DNA from: DASXAI01 sp963728985
Lineage (GTDB): Bacteria > Actinomycetota > Acidimicrobiia > Acidimicrobiales > Ilumatobacteraceae
Direction: 5' to 3'
DNA length: 64,000 nucleotides
Assembly (NCBI GenBank): GCA_963728985.1
Contig: CAVSME010000002.1
Span: 186,001 to 250,000, forward strand
How positions within the stretch are numbered: position 1 is the first letter of the stretch; the number at the start of each line of letters is the position of its first letter. Positions 54,482-63,638 of this stretch are shown here, piece by piece. The notes beneath the pieces were generated by a model. It was not told the DNA's origin. It searched no databases and saw only the letters and a program-made list of their open reading frames with translations. Made by a program: the position numbers and the translations under genes.

Positions 54482-55303
54482 ATGAACTCGATGGCACGCC
54501 GGATGTTCGAGCTGGTCGAGCCGATCGGTGTCATCCCCTACTCGGCCGACGAGCCCAACGAGGCGATGTTCGCCCTGGGGTTCACCAACTACTGGGACAC
54601 CTACTTCGCCGGACGGGCAGCGCCCTTGGGCCAAGCTCCGGCGGAGGTGGTGGACGCGCTCTTCTACAACTTCGCTCCCGGTGAAGTGGCTCGCCACATT
54701 CCGAAGGTGTGGCGCACCACCACCCCAGAAGCGGCGATCGCCGCTCGTCAGATGGGCTGTGTGAAGGCGTTGCGGCGGATCCTGTGCGATCACGTCGACT
54801 CTCCCGCGTTCGCACGCGCGGGAGACCTCCTGCTCAAGGCGGCGACCAGCGCACCGTTCGAGGGCCGGCCGATGTACGCCGCGTTGCGAGCGCTCCCGAT
54901 CCCCGATGACGTGGTGGCCCGCCTCTTCCATGCTGCTTCGTTGTTGCGCGAGCACCGGGGCGACGGACACGTCGCGGCCCTGATGATCGAGGGAGTTGGC
55001 GGCCTCGAGGCTCACGTCCTCCTCGCCCTCGACATGGGCATGCCCGCGGAGAAGTTCGGACGCATCCACCACCTCCCCGCAGCGCAGGTCGCCGCCGTGA
55101 TCGACGGGATGCGCGATCGCGGCCTGATCGGCGATGACGATTGGCTGAGCGAACCGGGTCGCGCCGTCAAACAACGCGTCGAGTCCCTCACCGACGACCT
55201 CGCGGCGAAGCCCTACGAGATCCTCCAGCCCAGCGAGCTCGATGAGCTCGTGGCCACGCTCGAACTGCTCGCCATGCCACTACGCGCCGCCCAGGACTGG
55301 TAG
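54482..55303 (+). CDS. SCO6745-type helical protein
   Basis: A 273-residue protein with the pattern of the actinomycete SCO6745 family: FELVEPIGVIPYSADEPNEA, then FTNYWDTYFAGRAAPLG, the helical middle, and the C-terminal AAQVAAVIDGMRDRGLIGDD that looks like a winged helix. Members have no assigned reaction. ATG 54482 has the perfect leader AGAAGGAGGGGCGACC. It stands alone between the integrase remnant and the aquaporin gene. Confidence 0.7.
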   Translation: MNSMARRMFELVEPIGVIPYSADEPNEAMFALGFTNYWDTYFAGRAAPLGQAPAEVVDALFYNFAPGEVARHIPKVWRTTTPEAAIAARQMGCVKALRRILCDHVDSPAFARAGDLLLKAATSAPFEGRPMYAALRALPIPDDVVARLFHAASLLREHRGDGHVAALMIEGVGGLEAHVLLALDMGMPAEKFGRIHHLPAAQVAAVIDGMRDRGLIGDDDWLSEPGRAVKQRVESLTDDLAAKPYEILQPSELDELVATLELLAMPLRAAQDW

Positions 55304-55458
55304 CCGCAACAGCGCTCCTTCGGCACACCGTCGAAGCTGAGCCAGCCCCAAGTGCGCGCTGCTACTGATCACGTATGCGATAGTTGGCGCGGGTGCCCTC
55401 GGCGCCCCACTGGTTCTTTGCTCGACCAGGTGGTGGCCCAGAACTGTGAGGAAGCGCT

Positions 55459-56286
55459 GTGCAACAAGAGGTGGTCGGTCCGGAGACTTCCAAAGCACGG
55501 TTCGAGGAATGGTTCGAGACATCGATCATCCACCCGATCGAGGACTTCCAGAACCCGAGTCAGGAATGGCGGCGCCTCTTCTCTGAACTCCTCGGGACGT
55601 TCTTCCTCGTACTTGTTGCTGCAGGCGGAGGGATGATGGGTCAGGCGTTTCCGAACACCATCAGCCGCACGGCGGCGGTCACTGCGCCGGCCTTGATGGT
55701 CATGGCCATCATCCTCTTCATGGGCAAGGTCTCAGGTGCCCATCTCAACCCGGCCGTCAGCCTCGCCTTCGCCGCCCGAGGCGACTTCCCGTGGTGGCGT
55801 GTACCGGGCTACATCATCGTGCAACTCGGCGGCGCAACGCTGGCGGCGCTCTTCCTGCATGCGGTCATCGACGTCTCGGCCAAGTACGGCTCCAACTACC
55901 CGGCCGCCGGCTACTCGTCGGCCGCCGCCTTCTGGATGGAGTTCATCCTCACGCTGGGCCTGGTGAGCGTGATCCTGGGCACTGCGTCAGGGGCCCAGAA
56001 CATCGGGATCGTCGGCGCGTTCGGCGTCGGCGGGTACATCGCCTTGGCCGGCCTGTGGGGCAGCCCGATCTCGGGCGCGTCGATGAACCCGGCCCGCACC
56101 TTCGGTCCTGACCTCGTGGGCCGCGACTGGACCGCCTACTGGGTGTACATCGCCGGGCCGATCGCCGGAGCGGCCGCCGCCGTGGTCGTTGCGTTCGTGC
56201 TACGCGGCCGCGGTGGCGGAAAGGCCGGCTCCGGCGCCGCCCAGGGAGCCCTGTACACCGAGGTCGGCCTCCCCGGCAAGGAGTGA
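55459..56286 (+). CDS. MIP family channel (aquaporin)
   Basis: A 275-residue six-helix channel with two NPA motifs: SGAHLNPAVSLAFAARG (residues about 94-110) and SGASMNPARTFGPDLVG (about 192-208). The pore-selectivity positions cannot be read with certainty, but the Arg after the second NPA is present, as in water-selective forms. A longer than usual cytoplasmic N-terminus (about 40 residues) is a notable difference. GTG 55459 starts it. The C-terminus is Gly-rich. Confidence 0.9.
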   Translation: MQQEVVGPETSKARFEEWFETSIIHPIEDFQNPSQEWRRLFSELLGTFFLVLVAAGGGMMGQAFPNTISRTAAVTAPALMVMAIILFMGKVSGAHLNPAVSLAFAARGDFPWWRVPGYIIVQLGGATLAALFLHAVIDVSAKYGSNYPAAGYSSAAAFWMEFILTLGLVSVILGTASGAQNIGIVGAFGVGGYIALAGLWGSPISGASMNPARTFGPDLVGRDWTAYWVYIAGPIAGAAAAVVVAFVLRGRGGGKAGSGAAQGALYTEVGLPGKE

Positions 56287-56308
56287 AGAGCCAGGCGGCG
56301 CTGGGCGT

Positions 56309-57151
56309 CTATTTCGCTCCCACGATGCACCGCGCCACGCCGGGAACCCGAACGTTGCCGTCCTTCTCGAACGCGCTCACCATCGCGATGGCGTTTGCCC
56401 GTATCCGCTCCTGCGCCGGTTCGCCGACCTGTTGAAGCGCCGCAACTGCGAGCGAGACGTGCTCGCTGATCATGTGCCAATACTCCTCGGGGGATCGCGT
56501 CACCAGTTCGACGTCGACGTCCCACTCGTCAACGTCGCGCAGGCCGGCACCCTCGTACAGCGCACTCACGTATCCCGGGCTCGCGCACCGGTACATGTTC
56601 GGCCCGTCGGGGTCGGGTGACGGCAGCACCGCCTCGGTCGCGATCGCCTGCATGGCGATCGTCGTCCACGCGTTCTCCTCGGGCTTGACCCACACCGACG
56701 AGCAGAGACGTCCGCCGGGCTTGAGCACGCGGACGAACTCGCCCGTCGCCTTGGCCACGTCAGGGAAGAACATGTACCCAAAGCGCACGGAGACGCTGTC
56801 GAACGTGGCGTCGTCGAACGGCAGATCATCAGCGCTGCACACCTTCGTCTCGATGTTGGCGAGCCCTTGCGCCCTGGCTCGCCGCTCGGCGACATCCAGC
56901 ATCTCCACGACCAGGTCGGTCAGCACGACGCGCCCCTGCGGTGACAGCCTCGCGATGCTGAGGCCCGGCTCACCCGTGCCCGAGGCGATGTCGAGGTGCT
57001 GCTGATCGGCAGCGATGTCGAGACGGTCGATCATCGCCCTCCCGACCGGCCCCAGCTGATCCATGATGACCGAGTCCCACTTCTCCCAGCCCGCAGAGAG
57101 CCCGGCCCACGTCGCTCGCTGAGCGTTTCGGATCTCATCGGCGCTCGGCAT
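56309..57151 (-). CDS. UbiE-like SAM methyltransferase
   Basis: A 280-residue class I methyltransferase. Motif I is HLDIASGTGEPGLSIARL (about residues 49-66), followed by VVLTDLVVEMLDVAERRA, CSADDLPFDDATFDSVSVRFG and a typical VLKPGGRLCSSVWVKPEENAW. The frame is open further upstream, but ATG 57151 is preceded by GGGAGGTCCG. The substrate may be a quinone or small molecule; it cannot be identified. It lies on the minus strand, convergent with the aquaporin gene. Confidence 0.82.
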   Translation of the reverse strand: MPSADEIRNAQRATWAGLSAGWEKWDSVIMDQLGPVGRAMIDRLDIAADQQHLDIASGTGEPGLSIARLSPQGRVVLTDLVVEMLDVAERRARAQGLANIETKVCSADDLPFDDATFDSVSVRFGYMFFPDVAKATGEFVRVLKPGGRLCSSVWVKPEENAWTTIAMQAIATEAVLPSPDPDGPNMYRCASPGYVSALYEGAGLRDVDEWDVDVELVTRSPEEYWHMISEHVSLAVAALQQVGEPAQERIRANAIAMVSAFEKDGNVRVPGVARCIVGAK

Positions 57152-57316
57152 CGGACCTCCCGCCCGGCGAATGCGAAGGCTCTCCTTGGCGGAAGTGCAT
57201 GATGCCCGGTCCGAACGCTCTGCGTCCATGACGTCGACACCGGCGCTGACCGAGCAGAGGCCGGATTTGTGCGACATGATGCGGGTCCACGGGATCGAGG
57301 GAGTGGGGGGTCGGTC

Positions 57317-58630
57317 ATGCAGCGAATGACACGGCGGCCGGGTATGGGCGCGCTCGGGGCGATGGTGGCAGCGGCGGCGCTCGTCGTCGCGGCGTGTGAG
57401 CCGGCTCCGGGCCAGGCCGGGAAGCCGGCGTTCCAGGTTCCTGACGCGTACACGGCGGTGGTGGCGCACCCCCTGAGCGCCCCCACGTTCCCGTTCCTCG
57501 GGAGCGACGGCAAGTACCACATCGCCTACGACCTGCAGCTCACCAATGGGTCGCGCCAGCCGGCCACCATCGAGAAGGTCGACGTCGTCGACGCCGCCGC
57601 TCCGACGACGGTGATCACGTCGTTGGCCGGCACGCAGCTCGTCGACCCCAACTGTCCGGTCGGCGACTGCAACCGGCTGCGGCGCCTGCCGTCGTCGCCG
57701 TCCGACAGCAACGTGATCCCATCACAGGAGTCGCGCATTCTCCTGATCGACTTCGTCTTCGACTCCCTCGATGAGGCGCCGAAGGCCGTCGTGCACCACC
57801 TGTACGCGCAAGCGGCGGCGAACCCGGGGCCGGGGGACCCGAAGGCGGTCGACTACCTCCTCACGCCGTTCGACACGTCGAGCGGGAAGCCCAGGGTGAT
57901 CGGGCCACCGGTCAAGGGTGACCACTGGGTGGCGCTGAACGGGTGCTGCGAGCCCGGGTTCCCCCACCGCACGTCGATGGCGGTGCTCAACGGGCTCCTG
58001 ACCAACTCGCAGCGCTTCGCCATCGACTGGAAGCGAATGGACGACACCGGCCACTTCTACGAGGGTGACAAGACCAAGAACGAGAGCTACATCGACTATG
58101 GGGACGACATCATCGCCGTCGCGAACGGGACGATCACGAAGACACTCGACACCATTGACGCCAACGCCCCCGGCGTGCTGCCCGCCAACGATCCCGTGCT
58201 CAGCCAGCAGTTGACGGTCGAGACGGTCGACGGCAACCACATCGTGCAGGACATCGGCGGCGGTGTGTTCGCCTTCTACGCCCACCTGCAGAAGGGCTCG
58301 CTCCTCGTCAAGCCGGGCGACAAGGTCAAGAAGGGTCAGGTCATCGCCAAGCTGGGCAACACCGGCAACGCGAACGCCTCGCACATGCACTTCCACCTGA
58401 TGAACGGGCCGTCGGTCCTGGGCAGCGACGGGGTGCCCTACGTGATCGACCGGTTCGCGTACGACGGCCAGGTGGCGCCGGACACGGTGCTGCAGGCCGA
58501 CGACTTCCTGAGCGGTGTCTTCAACGAGGGGCAACTTCCGACGGCGGAGCCGCGCCGAACGGAACTGCCGGTGTCGCTCGCCATCGTCAACTTCCCCGGC
58601 GATCCCCGCTCGGGCGCGCCCGCGCTCTGA
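57317..58630 (+). CDS. M23-family peptidase lipoprotein
   Basis: A 437-residue protein with a lipoprotein signal (hydrophobic AAAALVVAACEPAP with Cys at about residue 27), a central domain of unknown type, and a C-terminal LytM/M23 domain: DYGDDIIAVANGTI, FAFYAHLQKGSLLVKPGDKV, KKGQVIAKLGNTGNANASHM and the HxH motif HMHFHL. The typical HxxxD zinc ligand before the DYGDDI segment is not obvious, although HRT and IDW elements upstream may supply it. ATG 57317 is the start. Predicted to act on peptidoglycan at the cell surface. Confidence 0.82.
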   Translation: MQRMTRRPGMGALGAMVAAAALVVAACEPAPGQAGKPAFQVPDAYTAVVAHPLSAPTFPFLGSDGKYHIAYDLQLTNGSRQPATIEKVDVVDAAAPTTVITSLAGTQLVDPNCPVGDCNRLRRLPSSPSDSNVIPSQESRILLIDFVFDSLDEAPKAVVHHLYAQAAANPGPGDPKAVDYLLTPFDTSSGKPRVIGPPVKGDHWVALNGCCEPGFPHRTSMAVLNGLLTNSQRFAIDWKRMDDTGHFYEGDKTKNESYIDYGDDIIAVANGTITKTLDTIDANAPGVLPANDPVLSQQLTVETVDGNHIVQDIGGGVFAFYAHLQKGSLLVKPGDKVKKGQVIAKLGNTGNANASHMHFHLMNGPSVLGSDGVPYVIDRFAYDGQVAPDTVLQADDFLSGVFNEGQLPTAEPRRTELPVSLAIVNFPGDPRSGAPAL

Positions 58631-58645
58631 GCGGCCGAGGAGGCG

Positions 58646-59157
58646 TCAGCCCGCGCCGCGCCGGAACTCCTCGATGGCGTGGGCCAGCGTGGCGTACACG
58701 TGGTCGGCACCGACCGCGTCCGTCACGCCGAACCGATCGAGCTCGGGCCGCACCGCCTCGGTGACCAGCGCGATCGCGAACACCACGTTGCGCTCGCGGA
58801 GCTGCCCAGCAAGCTCGACGAGGGTGTTGCCGCCGGTGAAGTCGACGTCATCGATCCCGTCGGCGAGGAGGATGAACCAGCGCGGCCGCCGACGACCAGA
58901 TGGCGGGATGAGCCGAAGAGCGCGAACGCGATGGCGGGGAGCAGGATCGTGTAGAGGCCGGTGATGACCGGCGTTCCAGCGATCTTCGTGTACCCCATGA
59001 CCTCCGGGATGGCGAGCGCCGCCAGTGTGACACCGGCGATGATGTCGCGGGAAAGCAGGGCCCGGTCGTAGGGGCGGATTCCCTGCAAGATCGTCACGTA
59101 CTTCCCGAGCCCGTGACCAGAAGTGCGAGGTGTGGCGGCGGCCTGCGCCTCGGTGAT
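58646..59157 (-). pseudogene. SulP transporter reduced to N-terminus plus STAS domain
   Basis: The start of a SulP anion transporter (PYDRALLSRDIIAGVTLAAL, IPEVMGYTKIAGTPVITGLY, then HLVVG) is joined after about 75 codons to a C-terminal STAS domain (RWFILLADGIDDVDFTGGNT, ending HAIEEFRRG), in a different frame. The roughly 350-400 residues of the other membrane helices are missing. Junction near 58890. The start codon position, read from the GGAGGGACC leader, is ATC 59157 rather than ATG. A deletion or an assembly collapse explains it; no functional transporter can be made. Confidence 0.75.
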
Positions 59158-59404
59158 GGTCCCTCCTCACGGATGATGCGTCGTGGCTGATGACGAAGGT
59201 CGAGCTTCCACATCACAACCGCGCCGCCATGCATCCGGAACGCACCGTACGTGCCAGGTCGTCAATGGCGCGGAAGCGGTCCTGTCCTCACCGGGCGCCA
59301 TTCGTAGAAATGTGGTGAACTGGGCCCGAAGCCGGTGCGTGCTGGACGGCGGTCGCCGGGCGGTTCGAACAGAGCGGATACACGGGCAATCGGAGGGGAC
59401 CGAC

Positions 59405-61018
59405 ATGCGCATTCATCCATGGCCACGGCGAGCGCGGACGCTCGCCGTCGTCGCTGTCGCGCTGGTGGCAGGGGGCATCGCCGCCGTGCGAGTCACGGCC
59501 GGGGCGGCCGAGCCCGTACCACCGAGCTTGACGGAGGCGATCCGGGAGATCACCGGCAAGCCCGTATACGCCCACAGCACGTGGAGCATCCAGGTCGACG
59601 ATCGCGCCACCGGCGAGGCGCTGCTCGACCAGGGTGGGGACCAGATGCGCACGACAGGATCGGTGCTGAAGCTCTACGCGTCGTCCACGGCGCTGCACGA
59701 CCATGGGCAGGACCACACGTTCACCACGCCCGTCTACCGGACTGGTCAGGTGCGCAACGGAGGGCTGCAGGGAGATCTCGTGCTTGTCGCGTCGGGCGAC
59801 TTCTCGATGGGCTTGCGCGAGCTGCCCGACGGATCGATGGCGTACGCGTCGGCGCCCAGCGTCGACCACACCTATGCGAACACGGGGCTGCCCGCCATCG
59901 AAGTCGGCGCGAATCCGCTCGCGGGTGTCGACGATCTGGCCAAGCAGGTGGCGGCGTCGGGGATCACGAAGGTGAAGGGCGACGTCATCATCGACGATCG
60001 GCTGTTCAACACCTTCTTCGGGTGGCCAGACGTCACGGTGTCGCCGGCGTCGCCGATCATGATCAACGACAACCGCATCGACATCCTCTCCACGCCAACC
60101 GCGGCGGGCAAGCAGGCCAAGCTCGACTACCGGCCCAAGACTGCGTCGTTCACCGTCCGGAGCAATGTGATGACCGTTGCCGCCGGCCAACCGACCGATC
60201 TCACGGTGACGCAGCCGAAGCCGAACGTGTTTCTGGTGTCGGGCACGATCGCGGCGGACGCCGGACCGACGTTGCGGGTCGGCGAGATCCCTGACCCGGC
60301 CTCGTTCGCTCGCACCGCCTTCATCGAGGCGCTGCAGCGCGCCGGCGTCGACGTCAAGGCGGCGTCAACGGGTCCGAATCCATCGAAGCGCCTGCCGGCC
60401 GAGGGTTCGTACCCGACCAGCACGCGGGTGGCCGGGCACGTCTCCGGGAACCTCGGCGAGATCGTGAAGGTGATCCTGAAGACCAGCCACAATCCGGGTG
60501 CCGACCTTCTGGCCTGCCTCGACGCCGTCGTCGCCGGCAGCAAGGACTGCGAGGCGGGGCTGGTGGCCATCCAGCAGTACGCGAGCCAGCAACTGAAGGT
60601 CGATCCAACCTCGTTCTTCAACTTCGATGGCGCCGGCAGCGACGACCGCGATCGATCCGCGGGGACGTCGTTCACGACGATGCTCCGTGCCGCTGATGCG
60701 GAACCGTGGGGCCCCGCCTTCGAGGAGGCGATGCCGATCCTGGGCGTCAACGGCGACCTGGCCAACCAGGGCCTGGGCACGCCGGCCGTCGGTCACGTCC
60801 ACGCCAAGACGGGCACGCGGGCTGGCGTCGAACCGGCCGGCATCGGGCTGGTCAATGCCCGGAGCCAGGTCGGCTACATCGACGCCGCCTCGGGCCGGAA
60901 GCTGGTGTTCTCGATCATGATGAGCAACGCGCCGTTCGATCCGAACAACCTCGACACGCTCATCGCGATCATCGCGGACGTCGCCAACCTCTCGGTGGCC
61001 ATCTACGAGGCCTACTAG
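59405..61018 (+). CDS. dacB: D-alanyl-D-alanine carboxypeptidase/endopeptidase, PBP4/DacB type
   Basis: A 537-residue class C low-molecular-weight penicillin-binding protein. An N-terminal signal/anchor (RTLAVVAVALVAGGIAAVRV) precedes the catalytic domain with SxxK in TTGSVLKLYASST, the SxN-type motif in TSHNPGADLL and KTG in HAKTGTRAG. It trims or cleaves peptidoglycan stem peptides outside the membrane. ATG 59405 has GGAGGGGACCGAC upstream. It follows the SulP remnant divergently. Confidence 0.88.
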   Translation: MRIHPWPRRARTLAVVAVALVAGGIAAVRVTAGAAEPVPPSLTEAIREITGKPVYAHSTWSIQVDDRATGEALLDQGGDQMRTTGSVLKLYASSTALHDHGQDHTFTTPVYRTGQVRNGGLQGDLVLVASGDFSMGLRELPDGSMAYASAPSVDHTYANTGLPAIEVGANPLAGVDDLAKQVAASGITKVKGDVIIDDRLFNTFFGWPDVTVSPASPIMINDNRIDILSTPTAAGKQAKLDYRPKTASFTVRSNVMTVAAGQPTDLTVTQPKPNVFLVSGTIAADAGPTLRVGEIPDPASFARTAFIEALQRAGVDVKAASTGPNPSKRLPAEGSYPTSTRVAGHVSGNLGEIVKVILKTSHNPGADLLACLDAVVAGSKDCEAGLVAIQQYASQQLKVDPTSFFNFDGAGSDDRDRSAGTSFTTMLRAADAEPWGPAFEEAMPILGVNGDLANQGLGTPAVGHVHAKTGTRAGVEPAGIGLVNARSQVGYIDAASGRKLVFSIMMSNAPFDPNNLDTLIAIIADVANLSVAIYEAY

Positions 61019-61189
61019 CAGGGGGACCGGAGCGGCCGGGTTGGGCCGGGCTGAAGCGAACGCCGGGGGTCCGTGAGCGGCGAATCGCTGCGTGCTGTCG
61101 GTACAGGCGGCGAACCTCGGCGAGATGACTCGTTGGCTGAGCCGATCGTGGCCAGAATTGATGAAGCCAGGAGTGGTGGGATACGCGCA

Positions 61190-62656
61190 GTGTCAGGGCA
61201 CGCAGTGGTGATCGCCGGAGGTGGCCCGACCGGGCTGATGCTGGCAGGCGAGTTGGCGTTGGCGGGCATCGACGTCGTCATCGTCGAGCGACGCACCAGC
61301 CAGGAGCTCGACGGGTCGCGCGCCGGAGGTCTGCACTCCCGCACCATCGAGGTGCTCGATCAGCGTGGCATCGCGGATCGGTTCCTGTCGGCGGGACAGG
61401 AGCACCCGAACATCAGCTACTCCATGAACGTCTTGGACATCAGCGACTTCCCCACCCGCCACAACTACGTGCTTGCGCTCTGGCAGAGCCACTTCGAGCG
61501 CATCCTCGCGGGCTGGGTCGCTGAGCTCGGCGTGCCGATCCTCCGCGGTCGCGAAGTGGTGGGCTCCACGCAGGACGACGCCGGCGTCGACGTCGTGCTG
61601 TCGGATGACGCGTCGCTACGAGCGGGTTACCTCGTCGGCTGCGACGGAGGGCGGAGCGTGATCCGCAAGGCCGCCGGCATCGACTTCCCCGGGTTGGATC
61701 CCACAACCAGTTGGATGATCGCCGAGGTCGAGATGGACGAGGAGCCGGAGTTCGGCTTCCGGCGCGACAGCACCGGCACCCATGCCATCGGCCGGAGGGA
61801 GGCGGGCGAGCCGATCCGGGTGGTGCTCACCGAGCGGGACGTCGACCACACCGACGAGCCCAGCATGAGCGAACTGCGCCAGGCGCTCATCGCCGTGTAC
61901 GGGACGGACTACGGGCTGCGCCGCGCCAACTGGATCTCCCGGTTCACCGACATGTCGCGGCAGGCGGCCTCCTACCGCCGCGGGCGGACACTGCTGGCCG
62001 GGGACGCTGCTCACGTGCATCCGCCGCAGGGTGGCCAGGGCCTCAACGTGGGCGTGCAGGATGCGGTGAACCTGGGCTGGAAGCTGGCCCAGGTGGTGAA
62101 GCAGACATCACCCGAGAGCCTCCTGGACACGTATCACGCCGAACGGCACCCGGTCGGTGCGCGGGTGTTGCACAACACAATGGCGCAGGTCGCCCTCAGC
62201 CGCCCCGACGAGCGGCACCAGGCGCTGCGCGACACCATGGCCGAATTGCTGAGCATGGACGAGCCGCGCCGGCGCATCGTCGGGATGATCTCAGGCCTCG
62301 ACATCCACTACGACCTCGGTGCCGGACACGCGCTGCTCGGGCGGCGCATGCCCGATCTCGACATCCAGAGCGCTGACGGTCCCACGCGCGTCTTCAACCT
62401 GCTGCACGACGCGCGGCCCGTGCTCCTCAACGTCGGCGTACCCGGCGGCTTCGACATCGCACCGTGGGCCGATCGGGTGCGGTTGGTCGACGCCCGCCAC
62501 CAGGGCAGGTGGGAGCTACCGGTCATCGGCGAGGTCGCGCCGCCGCCGGCCGTGCTCATCCGACCGGACGGTCATGTCGCCTGGGCCGGTGACCTCACGG
62601 ACCCGGCGTTGCCCCTGGCGCTGGCGACCTGGTTCGGGCCGGCCAGAGCGTCCTGA
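61190..62656 (+). CDS. FAD-dependent aromatic monooxygenase (RdmE/PgaE-like)
   Basis: A 488-residue class A flavoprotein monooxygenase. The N-terminal FAD fold is VVIAGGGPTGLMLAGELALAG with VIVERR, the YLVGCDGGRSVIRKAAGI (DG motif) segment follows, and LLAGDAAHVHPPQGGQGLNV is the GD motif. A C-terminal thioredoxin-like part (residues about 400-488) matches the aromatic polyketide hydroxylase subfamily. GTG 61190 with GGAG upstream is preferred; GTG 61148 would add 14 residues. Substrate unknown. Confidence 0.85.
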   Translation: MSGHAVVIAGGGPTGLMLAGELALAGIDVVIVERRTSQELDGSRAGGLHSRTIEVLDQRGIADRFLSAGQEHPNISYSMNVLDISDFPTRHNYVLALWQSHFERILAGWVAELGVPILRGREVVGSTQDDAGVDVVLSDDASLRAGYLVGCDGGRSVIRKAAGIDFPGLDPTTSWMIAEVEMDEEPEFGFRRDSTGTHAIGRREAGEPIRVVLTERDVDHTDEPSMSELRQALIAVYGTDYGLRRANWISRFTDMSRQAASYRRGRTLLAGDAAHVHPPQGGQGLNVGVQDAVNLGWKLAQVVKQTSPESLLDTYHAERHPVGARVLHNTMAQVALSRPDERHQALRDTMAELLSMDEPRRRIVGMISGLDIHYDLGAGHALLGRRMPDLDIQSADGPTRVFNLLHDARPVLLNVGVPGGFDIAPWADRVRLVDARHQGRWELPVIGEVAPPPAVLIRPDGHVAWAGDLTDPALPLALATWFGPARAS

Positions 62657-62746
62657 ACGTCGTTGGCTCGTGGGGGCCGAGATGCGCGAGCTGGCCGTGC
62701 CGGAAGCCTTGACGATCTCGCGACATCGAATTCCAGCAATCGGCGT

Positions 62747-62807
62747 TTGGGTGCCGATTGCCTCGCCTGGCGGGCCGATCCGCACCCATGACCGAAACGG
62801 CACCCAA
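62747..62807. repeat. 61-base hairpin element, copy 2
   Basis: TTGGGTGCCGAT to ACGGCACCCAA, same length as the copy at 43399-43459 and nearly identical between arms (GCCTCGCCTGGCGGG against GCGTCGCCTGGCGGG). It lies after the FAD monooxygenase stop, and similarity continues to about 62840. Together with copy 1 it is a candidate dispersed element or factor-independent terminator. Confidence 0.7.
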
Positions 62808-62875
62808 CGTCGCTCACGGATCGTGGCCACCGGCCCCCGCGCGGATCGCGAGCACCTATCCGCTCGCCCTCTCTG

Positions 62876-63609
62876 TCAGTTCGCTTTGACCGGCGCGCCG
62901 GGGACGCCGAGGATCGAGCCGAGATCGACACCCGGAATCAGCGAGCGGCCCTGGGTGGCGAGCAGGTCGGTGAAGGCGGCCTGGAGCTTGGACTCGAGGA
63001 CGCCCCGCACGAGTCCCGGCACGATGACCGGTGCGTCCTTGCCCTCGTTCATCGTGTTCTGGGCACCGATCGCGAAGCCGGCCGGCGACCCGTCGCTCTG
63101 CGCGGCACCCATCAACCCGCCGAGGATCAACCACACCCCTCCCTCGGTCTTGGCGGCCTCCGCCGCCTCGCCGAGGAGGGTGATGCTGTCGATGTTCACC
63201 TTCCCGCGGCTGATGGTCAGCTTGTTGATCGTGGCGATCGGGTTCCCATCCTTCAGGACCTGGCCTGGATCGCCCGGATCTGCGCCTCGATCTCGGGATC
63301 CAGGTGCAGCTTGTACGGACTGTCGGTCGGCGGCCGGTACCCGTGGGGCTCGCGCCGGACGGATGCCGGCCGCGTGATCAGCTGGGTGACGGCCCGGTTC
63401 CCGGCCGTTCGTTGCAGGCGCCTCAGCAGGGCGGGTGCGGTAGGCGTGGCGTTCGTCTCGCCCGGGCGATGCGCGATCCGCCCTCGATCGGCGTCAGGCG
63501 TCCGGTGCCCAGGCTCGTGATGGGCAGGCACTGGCGAACCCTCCCCGCTTCCATCGGGTGCGCGGACCCGACGTCGCCCGCAGTCTGCCAGGTCGGCCGC
63601 ACTTGACAT
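62876..63609 (-). CDS. protein with eCIS-type N-terminal tag, one frame break
   Basis: ATG 63609 opens a Pro/Gly-rich N-terminus with ALLRRLQRTAGNRAVTQLI, a tag that is usual in proteins linked to extracellular contractile injection systems in actinomycetes. The frame then stops at 63253, but an added base there continues as VLKDGNPIATINKLTISRG into a second half (DSITLLGEAAEAAKTEGG to GVPGAPVKAN) of about 115 residues that I cannot assign. Corrected length is 244. No sheath, tube or baseplate gene is in the window, so the role as a cargo is inference. Confidence 0.55.
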
Positions 63610-63631
63610 AGTTGCCCCACTGAGCAACTAT
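63608..63631. promoter_or_regulatory. inverted repeat between divergent genes
   Basis: ATAGTTGC (63608-63615) and GCAACTAT (63624-63631) are perfect 8-base arms separated by 8 bases. The repeat ends 7 bases before the VOC start codon and overlaps the start of the eCIS-tag gene. The form resembles an operator for an ArsR-type or similar dimeric repressor, but no regulator gene is in view. Confidence 0.6.
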
Positions 63632-63638
63632 TTCCCAC

